A stretch of DNA of 64,000 nt from Paraphysomonas bandaiensis (GCA_965644295.1 CBFFRP010000242.1:62001-126000), one strand, 5' to 3'; counted from the stretch's first letter, positions 1 through 11,920 are shown. The notes: generated by a model not told the origin, from the sequence alone. Program-made: numbers and translations.

Positions 1-574
1 AGAATTGCTCAACAAAATGCAACCAAGAATCCGTACCAGGGCAATTTTGGCGGTTGTGTCCTTTGAATCTGCACACTCCACAGCGGTTCTTCAAGTTGGT
101 AGCCCTTTTGATAGCTTGCAATTGTGACCCGCTAGTACGGCCAGCATATCTGGTGAAATACTCCATGGTGACTGCAATCGATATCAATCTTTCTTTCAAG
201 TATTTTTTGATAGAATCTCCCATAATTGCATTAAGTGCCAATAAAATGACTTTGTTCCACAGCCAGTCGAGGAATTTTTGACCGGCATGGACAACAACTC
301 CTCCGATCCCTATCAGATAAAGTAAGACATAATTACCGAAGTCATTTAATTTCCAACCTGAAGCTGAATATGCTGCGGCTAGACTTCCAGTCCTGATGAG
401 ATTTTTTAATGTTTTGTAGATATTATTGACGTTACTTATAGCCTTCATCATACTGTTGTATGTATTCATAATTAGCTTGTAGTTAGTGGACACCTGACAT
501 GTCGACACAGTATACGCCACCCTTGAAATTGTTTCATGTTTCTCTTCATCATGTTTATTGTCATATCTTGACAT
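1..574 (-). CDS. Edge-truncated protein with CCHC zinc knuckle
   Basis: An open frame of about 191 codons runs from an ATG at 574 (complement) off the left edge with no stop. The product starts MSRYDNKHDEE. It has a hydrophobic middle (NYVLLYLIGIGGVVV, about residues 85-99) and then a basic stretch. Close to the window edge is CGVCRFKGHNRQNC, which has the C-x2-C-x4-H-x4-C spacing of a retroviral-type or transposase-type zinc knuckle. Such knuckles bind nucleic acid and occur in Gag-like proteins, transposases and RNA-binding proteins. The C-terminus lies outside the window, so I cannot say which this is. Other minus-strand open stretches at about 690-996 may be upstream exons, but I could not join them with certainty. 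The family is not recognised. Confidence 0.5.
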   Translation of the reverse strand, partial: MSRYDNKHDEEKHETISRVAYTVSTCQVSTNYKLIMNTYNSMMKAISNVNNIYKTLKNLIRTGSLAAAYSASGWKLNDFGNYVLLYLIGIGGVVVHAGQKFLDWLWNKVILLALNAIMGDSIKKYLKERLISIAVTMEYFTRYAGRTSGSQLQAIKRATNLKNRCGVCRFKGHNRQNCPGTDSWLHFVEQF

Positions 575-2024
575 TTTTGTTTGATAAAATATGGGCTTTA
601 ATGTGCAGTGGATGTGAGGATCAGTGTATGATATCTATCATATGTAGTATCTCTATCATGTCATCTGGAAAAAAGGACAATCTTGTCTCCATGATAGGAA
701 TTCCTACAGCGGTATCGGCATCCTTTGTGTATTTTTGTTCAGAGATGCCTCAAATATTGAGACAACAATTATCTGTATTCCAGACGTAGTTCTACTTCAG
801 TAATGTATACGATATTTTGCTTCAATTTATTCACGAAAATATATGATGCTGACTGCCGATACGAGTATCCAGAACTTAGACTGTACAGGACATTTCCACT
901 CAAGATAGACCATGTGTTCCTATAAAAAGCAGAGATTTTAATGTCAGTGGAATGTGTAAAATCAAAATATATAGTATTTCCATCCTTAAAATACAACTTT
1001 TCTTATAAAAAGAAGGGATTTTAATCTTCACTGGAGTGCATATATGATTAAGTCATACCCACATCCTTGTTAACACCAAGCCGTGCGCAATCATTCTGGA
1101 GGCATGTCTCAGGAGTGTGGTACTGGTACTGGTACTGATTAAACTAAGCAATGCATAGATCTATATTAAAATCCCGGCGTATTCTTTATGTGTGGCGCCG
1201 AGCAAGCCTCAGCTAGATTTACACTATACTTGAGTGGACCATACATGATTACAAAGAAACTACACGCTTCGACAATGCAATGCTAGCCTGCACTCTGTCA
1301 TGCGTTGACAAGAGAAGTTTCACGTAATCTGTGTCGGGGGACGTGAAGGCAAACACGGCCTGCTTAGAATCTGCGCGAAGTTCATACATAACTCATACAG
1401 CAATGAGAAAACCTCGTAATCTTTGTAAAGGTGAACATGGGTGGGATATTAGGGTGGTAGTCAAGGAATCTTTGCGCAATCTATATGGTATATGGTCAGT
1501 CAAGGTAGTGAACGGGTGGGTAGATGACTGCGTAGAAATCTTGGCGTTATATGTGGCATGCCCACGAGCCTACACGATGGCCACAGCGTGGGAATGGGGC
1601 ACTGTCTACATAGGAAATTTTAGATGAAAGGCTATTGAAGCGATGCAAACCGAAAAAAGGGCAGAAGGCACTCTTATCCCAGTGCATTTCTCAAGCTGAC
1701 AAATTTGTAGTAGATAGCCAACAAGTTACCAACTGACTGAATGAATAGTATGAATATTGTGTAATAATAAGCCTCGGTTACTTGACTTGATTTTTCTGAA
1801 CAAGTGATGACATGACAAAAATCGACATATACTACTATATGATATTTAGGTTTATTTCGACTCGACAACATATTGTATTTTGTCTGTACGTGCTATTACT
1901 TCTCGGCGAGTTACAACTCTGTTTTTCGTGTACACAATATTCGTAAATTACAATAACATTAACAAGGTTAACAGGTAGGTTTTTATATATATCAAGAAAT
2001 ATACGTTCTCATTTTATATAAAAA
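575..2024. other. No gene supported; possible upstream exons
   Basis: A minus-strand frame at 769-996 and a shorter one near 690-750 look weakly coding and could belong to the zinc-knuckle gene. From 1000 on I see only short, compositionally ordinary frames, including a 98-codon plus-strand frame at 1331-1627 with no recognisable motif. Confidence 0.3.
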
Positions 2025-2025
2025 G

Positions 2026-2492
2026 TACTCGCACCTTTTCTTGGTGTTCTGGGGGATAAGTACCGGAGAGATTTTCTCTGGGAAACTAACGTGAGCCGCA
2101 AGCATAGTCAGCAGATAATGTTCTGCCCACTCATAGCCGAATGCTTGTTTGGTACAAGGGACACCAATAAGTGTCACTTGTGTAGACGTCTTTGGGTCCT
2201 GGCGAATAAACAGGCATCCAGAAATGGGCCCACCACAAGGGCATCCGGGACAGGGCCCACCTGAAGGGTAACCGGCATATTGGGCTTCCTGCTGAAGTCA
2301 AGCATCGGGAATGTTCAGAGCGGAAGTGGTCGCACCTTGGTGCTTGCGGCGACGCATAAGCAGCTTTCATAGCGTTAAATAGTAGGCAAAGAGAGTTTGT
2401 ACTGATTAGTTACAGGTAGAGGTCTAACTAGGTTGACTAGCATTCATCTAGCTACTAAGTTGGTTCACGTTTTTAACGCCTATTGCTAAATA
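2026..2492 (+). repeat. Dispersed repeat family, copy A
   Basis: This copy begins at ACTCGCACCTTTT. It passes through a block with repeated GGGCCCACC and GGCATCC words (about 2215-2270) and ends at GCCTATTGCTAAATAAA. The same order of blocks recurs at about 11.9 kb, 52.3-53.4 kb and 61.9-63.3 kb. There is no long open frame. It could be a solo LTR or a non-autonomous element. It is the most complete copy through the GC-rich middle block. Confidence 0.75.
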
Positions 2493-3522
2493 AAATACTT
2501 TCAATATATATTGTATGTCATCTGCCTTTATATATATTAGTTTAGGACTGAATCAGCATTCACCACGGAAATTGATTTAGTTGCATATTGATTAGCTAAA
2601 GGAATATCATATTCTTGTGTTGAGTGAAAGCATGTATTTGTGTATGCATATATGCCTTAGCCGTAGAGCTGTGACGGAACTGACGATTCTCAGGATGAAA
2701 TACTAATACTGGTTAAACACAGAGTAGCGTTATAGCACATTGTGGAGAATGTCATTTCGCAGAATACAAACTGTCGTAAACAGTTTATATTCTGATCAAT
2801 TGCTCCGTAAAACGAGAAACAGATCATGATCAGCCACATAATATCCGCAGAGTAGAACAGTAGGAACATAATCTAATATTCAATATATCCACCCAACTCG
2901 TAAGCTATGACCCTACCATGGTAATATATAGCCCATGTATAATTCGTATGTCTTGAGTTCAAAAGTTAAATCAAGAATAGCCATCACGCATATCCCTGCT
3001 CTTTGAAATTCTTAACAACGACTATCAATACCTCAAAAACCAAGATTATATAACGACGAACCTCTAGCACCTCAGTATAATTCAGGTCACCTAATTGTGC
3101 TTAACCGAATTCGAATTCATTGCTCTCTGGATGGTTAATAGAACACTTTGTATAGGGCGATTAGATATTCTGCCCGCTTCACCTATACAATGCTTACCTT
3201 GTACCATGTCTAATATTATAGGTTGATAACTTGTTGTCTTTGCACAGAAATATCTAGATATCATTCACATATCGAGTAGATATCATGCATATCTATCTAT
3301 GAACCGTTACGGCTCAAGTTAATACAACTTCAACAACAGTTTTCAGTTTTTTTGTATCTATGACTCTTCAAGCTATGTGTTCTGTTCCACCATTCGTTGG
3401 TATCAAAAATGAATGACGGGAATTGAGTTGATATATATACGATACGATATATATGTATATGGAGATGTTATTATTATCATTAACAAGGGAACAGTCGTAC
3501 TTTGTGGAGTGTAGTTGAAAGA
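2493..3522. other. Intergenic, AT-rich, no gene seen
   Basis: No convincing open frame on either strand. It holds the promoter and 5' leader of the TCTP gene. A TATATA-rich stretch lies at about 3430-3465, and GTGTAG about 10 bases before the ATG could be the acceptor of a leader intron. Confidence 0.4.
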
Positions 3523-4059
3523 ATGATTGTCTACAGAGATATTATTACTGGGGATGAGATGTTGAGTGATGCTTATCCTCTTCTTCCTGTTGTGGATGCT
3601 GATGGACAGGTTGTTGAAGGACTCATGATGTGTGAGTCAAAAAACATTGTCAAAGGAGGCGATGATGTTGATATTGGATGTGGTAACTCATTTGGTGGTG
3701 GAGGTGATGATGCTGGTGTTGATCCTTCTGTTGAGACTGTCAACAATGTGATTGACAGCTTCCAATATACTGAGACCCAAGTGGGTGGTGCCGCTGACTT
3801 CAAGGCTTGGATTAAGGAGTACATGAACCTTATTCGCAAGAAGATGAGGGAGTCTGGTAAGGAGAAGGAAGAGATCCAGGCTTTCATGGGTACTGCCACC
3901 GGTGTTGCTAAGTTTTTGCTGAAGAATTTCAATGATCTTCAGTTTTACCTTGGCCCCGCTTTCAACCCTGAATCCATGGTGTTCTCCATGTATCCTGAAG
4001 GAGCCGTGACCCCTAACTTCTACTTCATTATGGGTGGGTTCGTGCAGGAGAAGTTTTAA
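3523..4059 (+). CDS. Translationally controlled tumour protein (TCTP)
   Basis: Single-exon, 178-aa protein. The start is the ATG giving MIVYRDIITGDEM, which matches the family N-terminus MIIYxDxxxxDE; seven in-frame codons upstream lack an ATG. The usual family length is about 170 aa. It retains the characteristic regions: the flexible acidic loop (here Gly/Asp-rich, about residues 45-70), the DPSVETVNNVIDSF segment, the helical hairpin FKAWIKEYMNLIRKKM, and the C-terminal strands FYLGPAFNPESMVF and PNFYFIMGGF. TCTP is a small cytosolic Mss4-fold protein linked to growth control, calcium and microtubule binding. Codon use is richer in G and C than in neighbouring genes, as expected for a highly expressed protein. 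Confidence 0.93.
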   Translation: MIVYRDIITGDEMLSDAYPLLPVVDADGQVVEGLMMCESKNIVKGGDDVDIGCGNSFGGGGDDAGVDPSVETVNNVIDSFQYTETQVGGAADFKAWIKEYMNLIRKKMRESGKEKEEIQAFMGTATGVAKFLLKNFNDLQFYLGPAFNPESMVFSMYPEGAVTPNFYFIMGGFVQEKF

Positions 4060-4680
4060 ATAGTATTTTCATGTGGTTACTCTTTTAGCATAGCACTACC
4101 TCAGCTTTTTTACCACAATTAAGCAAACGACTGTTTCTATGACTACTTGTTGGCGTTTTGCAATTGATAAAGATACGCAGTTTAGTGATACTACTTCACT
4201 CATCATTCATAAAGTAGAACTGTGTTGATATAAGTGCTACTTGTCTGTAGAAGAAAGCTTGCAACACGTAATCGTTAGTTCTTGTCGATAGTATAGTAGT
4301 AAAGCGTCGTCGTCAACTAATTTGACGGAGTTTATAGGCTGTATATACAGGTTTACAATGAAATAGGCATGAATCCTAAGAGGAAAAGAAATAGGAAAGA
4401 TTGTAAGACTCCAATGACTGGATACTGGAACTAGCGCAGTAGCCATTTGCAGATTAAAAAATTCAATTGTCAACAATACTGAGTTACACAAGAGAGTTGA
4501 ATCGGTGTGATGATTTAGAATACGGAAAAGATAAATGGTAATTGAAATTGTAAAGTAAAAACCTTTGTACTTGAAATCTCATTAATTTTCGATTAAATTA
4601 CCGTATTGCGGTCAATACGTAAAGCCCATAATAATACTTCAAACCAATATCCATTGGCCCCAGTTCCACATAAATTGTTA
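4060..4680. other. Convergent 3' intergenic region
   Basis: This lies between the 3' ends of TCTP (plus) and the acyl-CoA ligase (minus). It is AT-rich, presumably the two 3' UTRs. No gene seen. Confidence 0.4.
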
Positions 4681-6841
4681 CTAATTCTTCGCCTGGTTCT
4701 TTTCTCGATCCATGGCGATTTGAACACGTCTCAGTAGCTTTCCACTTGCTGACCGAGGAACATCTTGGACAAATACCACTCCACCGCGCAGCCGTTTATG
4801 AGGCGCGACTTTTTCGTGCACGAAGTCCAATATGTTATCTTCTGTAACACCTTCGGCTGTCGGCTGTAGAGCGACATATGCTCGAGGAATTTCTCCAGCC
4901 TCATCATCCAACACTGGAATCACAACACAGTCACGAACTACTGGCATCGTGTTAAGTATAGCTTCCAACTCCGCGGGGGCAACCTGTAAATGATATAATC
5001 AAATATATAACTTACACAGTAATCAAAAACCTGAAATCCTTTGTATTTAATCAACTCCTTGCACCTGCAAACATTCAACAATTTATAAGATACGTTAAGA
5101 CGAAGAAAGGTTTTACCTATCAGTAATGTACAACCATCCATCACTATCAAATTTCGCGATGTCGCCTGTATGCATGAATCCATCATCTCGTATAGTTGCC
5201 TTTGTCGCCTCCTCATTATTCAAATATCCTTGCATAACCTAAATATGTGACAAATATATGTGCCATTATTACGAGTAAAAATAACGCTTCACTTGCGAAA
5301 GCGACCTGCGGTCCCCTTAGGAGTAGTTCTCCCTCCTCAGTAGGTGGTAATTCTTCACCAGTCATTGGGTCAATAATCAGACCTTCAGTGGCTGGAACCA
5401 GACGGCCAGATTTCCCCTGAAATTGGACCATTATAGCTTCAATGTAAGGATAGTACACTTCCAACCTTGCATGCACTCGGAGAAGTGACTTCATCATCTG
5501 CTGTGCAGGATCCAGCTGGCGACAGTTCTGTCATTCCCCTAAACTATACCATGACTTGTGTATTCTCTGCTATCAGTAAAATCCTACCATGCTTGCTTCA
5601 CAACACAATTCAGGCGAGTAGCGCACGCCTCCTGTACGTCACCACCCAAGGGAGCAGCACCGCTGAGGATGGCCTTCAGTGATGACAGGTCGTATTTATC
5701 AACAAGAGGATGTTTAGCTAGTGCGAGGATGATCGGAGGAACCACGTAGGCCCGTGTAACCTTATGGTCTTGGACAAGCTGGAGAAACTTCTCTAGATCA
5801 AATGCAGGAAGAAACACTGTCTTCACGTTGAGATGTGTCGACACCAATAAACCAACAACCTGTGCATATTAGAGGAGAATGAGATCTCGTAGCACTAAAC
5901 AATACAGTTATTACCATGCCGAAAATATGGAAGAAAGGAAGCGGTACCATGAGTACTCCATCTTTTCCAAAGTACCGTCCTTCTTGTGGCATAAGCTGCA
6001 AAATATTCGACACCAGGTTTCGATGACTTAATACTACGCCTTTCGGCACTCCAGTCGTTCCACTGCTAAAGGGAACCGTCGCAGTTGAATCAGGGTTAAC
6101 CTCCACGTTTACAGCTTCAGTCTTCTCCTGTGCCGCAATTAATTCATCTACGCTCTTCGCTTCATTATCGCCTGACAAATAATTGATATGATTAAATATG
6201 TTGCCATAAAAATTCACAGCAAGGTACCGTTTCCAAGAGTCAGAACAGGAATATTCAGCTTCTTTGCTACACTTTTGACTTTGTCGATGCACATCGGGTG
6301 GGCAATGACCATTTTGGCTGAAGTTGTTTTCAGTTGAAACTCAATCTCTGCCTCAGTATAAAGAGGGTTCTACAATATGCACATAAGTTTGACTCTTAAG
6401 CAAGTATGGAACGTACTATTGGTGTAGATGTTGCCCCCATAAGTGCAATTCCTAAACCGTGTGTTGAGTGCAACAAACTCAAAGTGATTATCACCAACCT
6501 TGAAACGTAGTAAAATAATGGATATGGTTCGGGCTCATTATTCCAACACAATCATTAGTTTTTACGCCCATATCCATAAGACAGTGAGCAAATTTATGAG
6601 TCTCTGAATATAACTGTCGATATGTTCGACTGTCTCCTGAAGATCCATCAACGAGTGCAACTCTGTCTTGAATATCTTTCTCAAGAAAATTTTGCATTAC
6701 AAAATGGGGAAGTGGTTTGTTGACAATATTAGTATTCAAATCTGGTGCATCATATGGAGATTTGACAATGTTTGAGCTCATAGCCCTCATGCACAGAGAC
6801 ATGCGGCTCACAGTATTAACTTTCCTTAGGCAAGATAACAT
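4681..6841 (-). CDS. 4-coumarate-CoA-ligase-like acyl-CoA synthetase
   Basis: Ten exons (complement): 6841-6499, 6451-6417, 6369-6228, 6171-5915, 5859-5588, 5538-5466, 5416-5306, 5238-5117, 5064-5031, 4983-4681. They sum to 1692 nt, giving 563 aa in one frame. This is an ANL-superfamily adenylating enzyme that activates a carboxylate with ATP and forms the CoA thioester. Visible motifs are the ATP P-loop SSGTTGVPKG (209-218), AWGMTE, HTGDIAKFDSDGWLYITDR (434 on), the hinge YKGFQVAPAELE (460 on) and the catalytic-lysine motif SASGKLLRR near the C-terminus. The N-terminus (MLSCLRKVNTVSRMSL) is basic and lacks acids, like a mitochondrial presequence. The C-terminus ends in NQAKN, so there is no peroxisomal SKL signal. 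The closest architecture is the plant 4CL/ACS group, but the substrate cannot be read from sequence. Exon 2 is only 35 nt and exon 9 only 34 nt. Confidence 0.93.
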
Positions 6842-7449
6842 GTTAATATATATTTCGTTAGAATAGAAATTATTCTATATATTGTTATATAGCAAGATAG
6901 TCAGTGTATCGTACGATTAGTGTGTTGCACAGCTGATATCAATGCATGCATCTAGCTAGATATGCCCCATCCCACTATCTCATACAGGAGTATCTGTGCA
7001 TACAACAGCATTGCATGTGGATATATATACGGGTAGTAGATCCGGATGGCTAACCGTATGTATTTACACAGTACTACTGTAGCGTATACGGTCCGTTTAA
7101 TAGGCAGGGTTGCTGTTGTATAACGGCTGTACTCTTGCTCTGTGTGTGCATATACTAGTATTGACAAGTAGTACACAAGTACAGAGGGGCCAAGTACATA
7201 TATCTCCATATACCACTCTATAGGTACAGAGTACTTGTCGATACATTAGTACAGTACATGGACAGTGCAGATGATGATAGTACTATTAAGTCGTTATATA
7301 TAACCATACTCATAGTACATCTCTAAGCAACTCATAGGGATATTATATCCATAATATTTACTATGTAATCATCATATAAATTCATGTACTATAAATATAT
7401 CCATTAAAACGAACTTCATTTATAAGTAACCCTTGAAGATATTATTATA
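6842..7449. promoter_or_regulatory. Divergent promoter region
   Basis: This 608-bp gap separates the start codons of the acyl-CoA ligase (minus) and the cyclic-nucleotide-binding protein (plus), so both promoters must lie in or near it. It is rich in short ATAT, GTAC and TATATA words. I see no conserved box that I could name. Confidence 0.4.
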
Positions 7450-10400
7450 ATGTCAGAACAATTTATAGGAAGTGAAATTGATTCACAAATACGGTATGTA
7501 TTAGCTAAACAAGGTAGTCAAAGATCATATGATGATTTACTTATATTAAAATCACGTATAAGTCAAATGGATTTTATGAAATCAGTATTTTCATCATTAC
7601 ATCCACGTCAAGTTGATGAATTATGTCGTAGTATGAATTTAGAAATATATGAAGAAAATCAATTTGTATTTCATCAAGGTGATGTAGGGGATAAATTCTA
7701 TGTGGTATTATCAGGTTCATGTGATATATTATTAAAACAAAGAACAGGAAATTTTATTACTGATAGTGAAGGAAATAAAGTGGAAGAATATACACATAAA
7801 GTGATATTTACATGTAAAGCTGGAGGACAATTTGGTGAAAGAGCATTAGATTATGATGAACCAAGAGCTGCAAGTATTATGACCACTTGTTGTACTGAAC
7901 TCATTACAATCACACAAGCCGCATACCGAAAGATGTTGAAAGCCCCAATATATGAAACCCCACTTGATCAACCGGGTAATAAAGGTCATACTTTACGAGT
8001 ACTATCACTCACTAGAGATAAGCGTAAAGCCAATGAGTTACATGCTGTTTCTGAGTACTTATCATCTCATGTACCTTTTTTCAAAAAGTTTTCAAAGGAT
8101 CAACGACTTGAAATTTGTCGAATGTGCGAGTTAGTGAAAGTATGGGGCAAAACAGTCCTTTTCAAGCAGGGCAGTGTTGGTCAGGCATTTTACATTATTC
8201 TTACCGGATCTGTTGATGTCATAGTAACTTCCAGTGATGTGGATGGCGAGTCCATTGATATACATGTTAATACACTGCATGAAGGAGCCTCTTTTGGTGA
8301 GCGAGCACTAGAAGCAGAAGATTCACTTCGCACTGCATCCATTGTAACTTCTGAAGCACTGACCGAGCTTATCATTATCAGTAGAGAAGAGTACAAGCGC
8401 ATAGTTGCGGTGATGCGACAGGGGGATATGATGGAGCGTGTTCAGTTGCTCCGAAAAACACAAATATTTGGAGGACTAGAACTACCGTACCTCCATGACA
8501 TTGCAAAGATAATGGATTCAAAAGTGTTTCGTCTTGATAGTACTCTTTTTAGTTTGGATGAACCCGCAAAGGATGTGTTCATAATTCACAAAGGGGAATG
8601 TCACTTGGACTGTCTGATGCAAATGGAAAATGGAAATAGTGAGATTGTTGACTTGGGAAGAGTTGGTCCTGGTGCTGTCCTTGGTGAATACTGCCTAATG
8701 GCGGAGTCGTACTACGATGAGGTACAGGGCCCAATGAGATGTGTAGTCTACGTTGTTGATTGTTTTTGGTCGTAGGTGCTATTTAAAGAGACTGCTGTGG
8801 CAACGACTTATTGTTGTGCTTTCGTACTGTCGAAAATAGATTTCTTTAACACGGTTTCTCCTGAAACGAGAACCGTTGTAATTGATGCTATTCGCCAATA
8901 CGTTCCGCCGTCCACTTTTCTTTGGGATATGAGCCCTCACAGGTCCTGTTCGCCTAAGATATTAAGGTTCCTTCTAAAATGTTATATGTAGACTGAGTGA
9001 GAGAGATTGGCGTATATCGCAAACGTGGAAAAACTTTCAATCTGAAGTAGCCTTTCGTAAAAAGCCGAAAGGAATTCTAGAGCATTTACAGTATGTCTTT
9101 GAACCTATATATAGTCTTTTTATAATCGTATTGCAGGAATACGAATAAGAAATCGAGACGTATGGGCGAGTCGTGCTCAGAAGTACTTGCACTCGGAAAT
9201 ATGTCTGCTTCTCATCACTCGCTTTTTTCTCCAAGGCATAGAGGTAGTCGTACGTTAGAATCATCTGTCGATACTCCCCCACAGCAATCTCGCTCCGAGT
9301 TAAGTCCTCGAGTATCTAGTAGTGATAAACAAGGATCTTCACCTTCAAGATCGTCTCGCCCTCTCAAGAGATACTATTCAGTTGTTGGTAAATTGTCTCC
9401 TGGAAGGTCGCAGGATGCGTCCATGATGCTAAATTCTTCACTGGGTGGTAGACAGCATGCAGCCAAAGGAGCCCACCAGAAAGGTGAATTGGGCACGAAC
9501 ACCTCACTCCAGCAGCTTCCTTTCGCTTTGATACAAATACATAGGGACTCAATTAAGCTACACTCCGCTAAGGATGTGAGACGTTCTTTGAAATGTTTTA
9601 TTCGTTTCTGTGGGTCTATGAGCAGTGGGGCAGAAGCAAAAGCTGCAGCAGAGGCACAGATGCTAAACCTTGAAATTAAACTACTGACCTCAAAGAATCC
9701 ATGTAAGAATTGTATTATTTTTGCTACTTTGAGCTTATATATTCCAGCTGCTGTGGCAGAGGACACAACTTCTAGAGGGAATCGTACTGATGTTATCGAG
9801 TGGAGGCGCTTTAATGGATTCGAAAATATGCAACTTCAGCATACGGACCACTTTATAGTGATGTGCAGGTCTGTTCCTGTTGAGAGCGCTAGCTTTTCAC
9901 CAAGCTGTGATCTCATGGATCTTGTATTTCCACCCTCGTGCAAGTTAAAAGCACAAAAGTATTGTTGTGTCACTATTAATGATTTAAAGCGCACTGCTCC
10001 TCTTGCGTCGAACTCAGCTAAAGCTGAAATGGAAGATGCATTGACTCCATTGTACACGAGAGAGATATCTTGTGTGTCTGAAGTGCATGCCGTTACGCAC
10101 ACAAAAATTGAATCGCTTCGATTTGCTGTCCTTGCGCTAAACCCTGCTAACCAAGCACCGAATACGTCATTACTTGTTGTACCGCTATATACTTGGCAAC
10201 TCATATCTGAAGAAATGATAAATGAGTTTTCTTGTTCTGAATACACTGCAAGTGTAGTAAAAGACGCTGAAAATCGACGGCATCGTGGAGCAGACAATGG
10301 TGACGTCGAGCATTCGAAGTCGGCGACGGAAGAGCTTAGAATTGCCTTACAGGGGTTCGGTGTTGGCGCAATGAAGTACAACATTCCAGGGAACCGCGAT

Positions 10401-11111
10401 ATTGATGACAATATGAGTGTTAGCCACGAGGCATCAAGTATGTTAAAGCGTGATATTCACGCGAAAACTGTTATGGATGAAGTCAATAGACGAATTCATA
10501 ACTTTAATGCGTTGAAGCAGTTAAAAGTTGGCCAACAAGAATCCTCCAATATCCCATCGAAAGATGATGCGAAAACAGGTGGCCGCAACAGAAATAAGTA
10601 TGCTAATAACATAGTAGAAGAACCAGAAAAGACAACTGCCGAAATTGAGGCTGAAAGGCGTGCTGCAATAGCTTCTGTGATATCTGCAAGAGCTAATGTA
10701 ATTAGATTAAACGACGAGCTTTGCATGCAAGAAAGAGATATATCACTTTCTATGAAGGAAAAGGGTTTAAAACTTTTTGGTGTGGGGTCAGTTTCAGGTT
10801 CAAAACGTCATTCGAAGAAGTTACCTTTAGAAGGCAATGTGGGGAAACAACGGGTAGATGTTCTGGAGGCCCTTCAGAGTGCTCCAGTGACGAAGAATAT
10901 GAAAATACAATCTGAGGCAGTGACTCTGAAATCTTTAAATGTAGCACCACAAAAAGGTGGATACGGGAGTTCGAACTCTAACAAAGATTCGCCTGCTGAA
11001 CGAAGAGGAAACAGATGTATTGTGCCTTACTTGAAACATCAACTTGACATATTAGATGAAATCATGTTCAATAATTCAGTTTCCCAACCTCCCGGAGAAG
11101 ATGTGGCATAG
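7450..11111 (+). CDS. Protein with three cyclic-nucleotide-binding domains
   Basis: Five exons: 7450-8721, 8776-8942, 8992-9090, 9137-9702, 9748-11111. They sum to 3468 nt, giving 1155 aa. Three cNMP-binding domains lie in the first 450 residues. Domain 1 has FHQGDVGDKFYVVLSG and a complete phosphate-binding cassette, FGERALDYDEPRAAS (about 128-142). Domain 2 has FKQGSVGQAFYIILTG and FGERALEAEDSLRTAS (about 285-300). Domain 3 (about 340-450) keeps the fold residues, but its cassette (LGEYCLMAES) lacks the phosphate-binding Arg. The arrangement recalls the regulatory part of cGMP-dependent kinases, yet no kinase domain follows. Instead there is about 700 aa of Ser-rich, low-complexity sequence with no motif I recognise. 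The last intron (9703-9747) is 45 nt with good GTAAGA and CAG ends, and is itself open in frame. The role is probably a cAMP/cGMP sensor or scaffold. Confidence 0.88.
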
Positions 11112-11259
11112 AGTATATATTGTGTATCAGATAACATAATCTAACTTCGTATTTATTAATTGGCTAGTGCTTACATTACTCTGTTGTTTATTTCAGAGTA
11201 TATATTGGTTGACATTGGCGCATGACTTGTATAACATTACTAGTAGCGCTACTATAAAG

Positions 11260-11854
11260 CAGGGCTGCGTAACAATTAATTGCAATTTAATTGCAATTAT
11301 TAGTTATAGCTCGTGCCAATTACTGTCTCATTAACTTAGTTACTCATTACAAGCACGTATAGCATCTTCAACCGTACTTGCATTCCACAGAATCTTCCAT
11401 GTCCATACTGCTGCATATCCAGTTCGTAGTGAACTACAATCCTGCAGTGTCCTGTGAGACAGGATCGGAAGAACATGATTGCCACGCTACTTATATATTA
11501 TATATATCTAAAACTAGAAGGGTATTGAGCATTACATATATACTATGGATCGAGCTGAACTAAGTTTTGTAGGTCGTAATCGACCGTTCAAAGAAACAGT
11601 ACCTCTCTTAATGTAAATAAAACGTTATAATGAGATGAGAGGCCAACCTTCCCACCAACGTAATAGCCATTAAGGGCAATAAATGGCGATCGCCCTTAAT
11701 GTTTTCCAACTTCTATTTCTAATATTATGTACTTATACTATATAGTTAATAATTGCCAATTAATTGCAATTGAATTGCAACCTTCCAGCGAGCAATTATA
11801 ATTGCAATTATTACGTATATCCCATGTAATTCAATTAATTTTTACGCAGCCCTG
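11260..11854. mobile_element. hAT-type MITE, 595 bp
   Basis: The element has 13-bp terminal inverted repeats, CAGGGCTGCGTAA on the left and TTACGCAGCCCTG on the right. It is flanked by a perfect 8-bp direct duplication, CTATAAAG, at 11252-11259 and 11855-11862. An 8-bp target duplication with CAGGG-type ends is the hallmark of hAT transposons. The interior is non-coding and carries palindromic runs of AATTGCAATTAATTGC near both ends (about 11273-11300 and 11755-11820). Without a transposase frame it is a non-autonomous copy mobilised in trans. The short internal frame at 11378-11563 is not a gene. Confidence 0.9.
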
Positions 11855-11920
11855 CTATAAAGTAATGCACAAGTAGATATAGATATAAACACTACTATAT
11901 ATTGGTATCCCTTGTACAGC

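Noticed and set aside
1331-1627. 98-codon plus-strand frame near the left end
   Set aside because: No recognisable domain, no neighbouring exons, and the frame lacks a strong start context.
2026-2492. CRISPR-like or tandem array at the GGGCCCACC words
   Set aside because: Only two imperfect short direct repeats within a dispersed eukaryotic element; no regular spacers.
9374-10411. Long minus-strand frames opposite the cyclic-nucleotide-binding gene
   Set aside because: They are antisense shadows of the plus-strand gene, whose exons join in phase.
11378-11563. 61-codon frame inside the 595-bp MITE
   Set aside because: It lies wholly within a non-coding inverted-repeat element and resembles no transposase.
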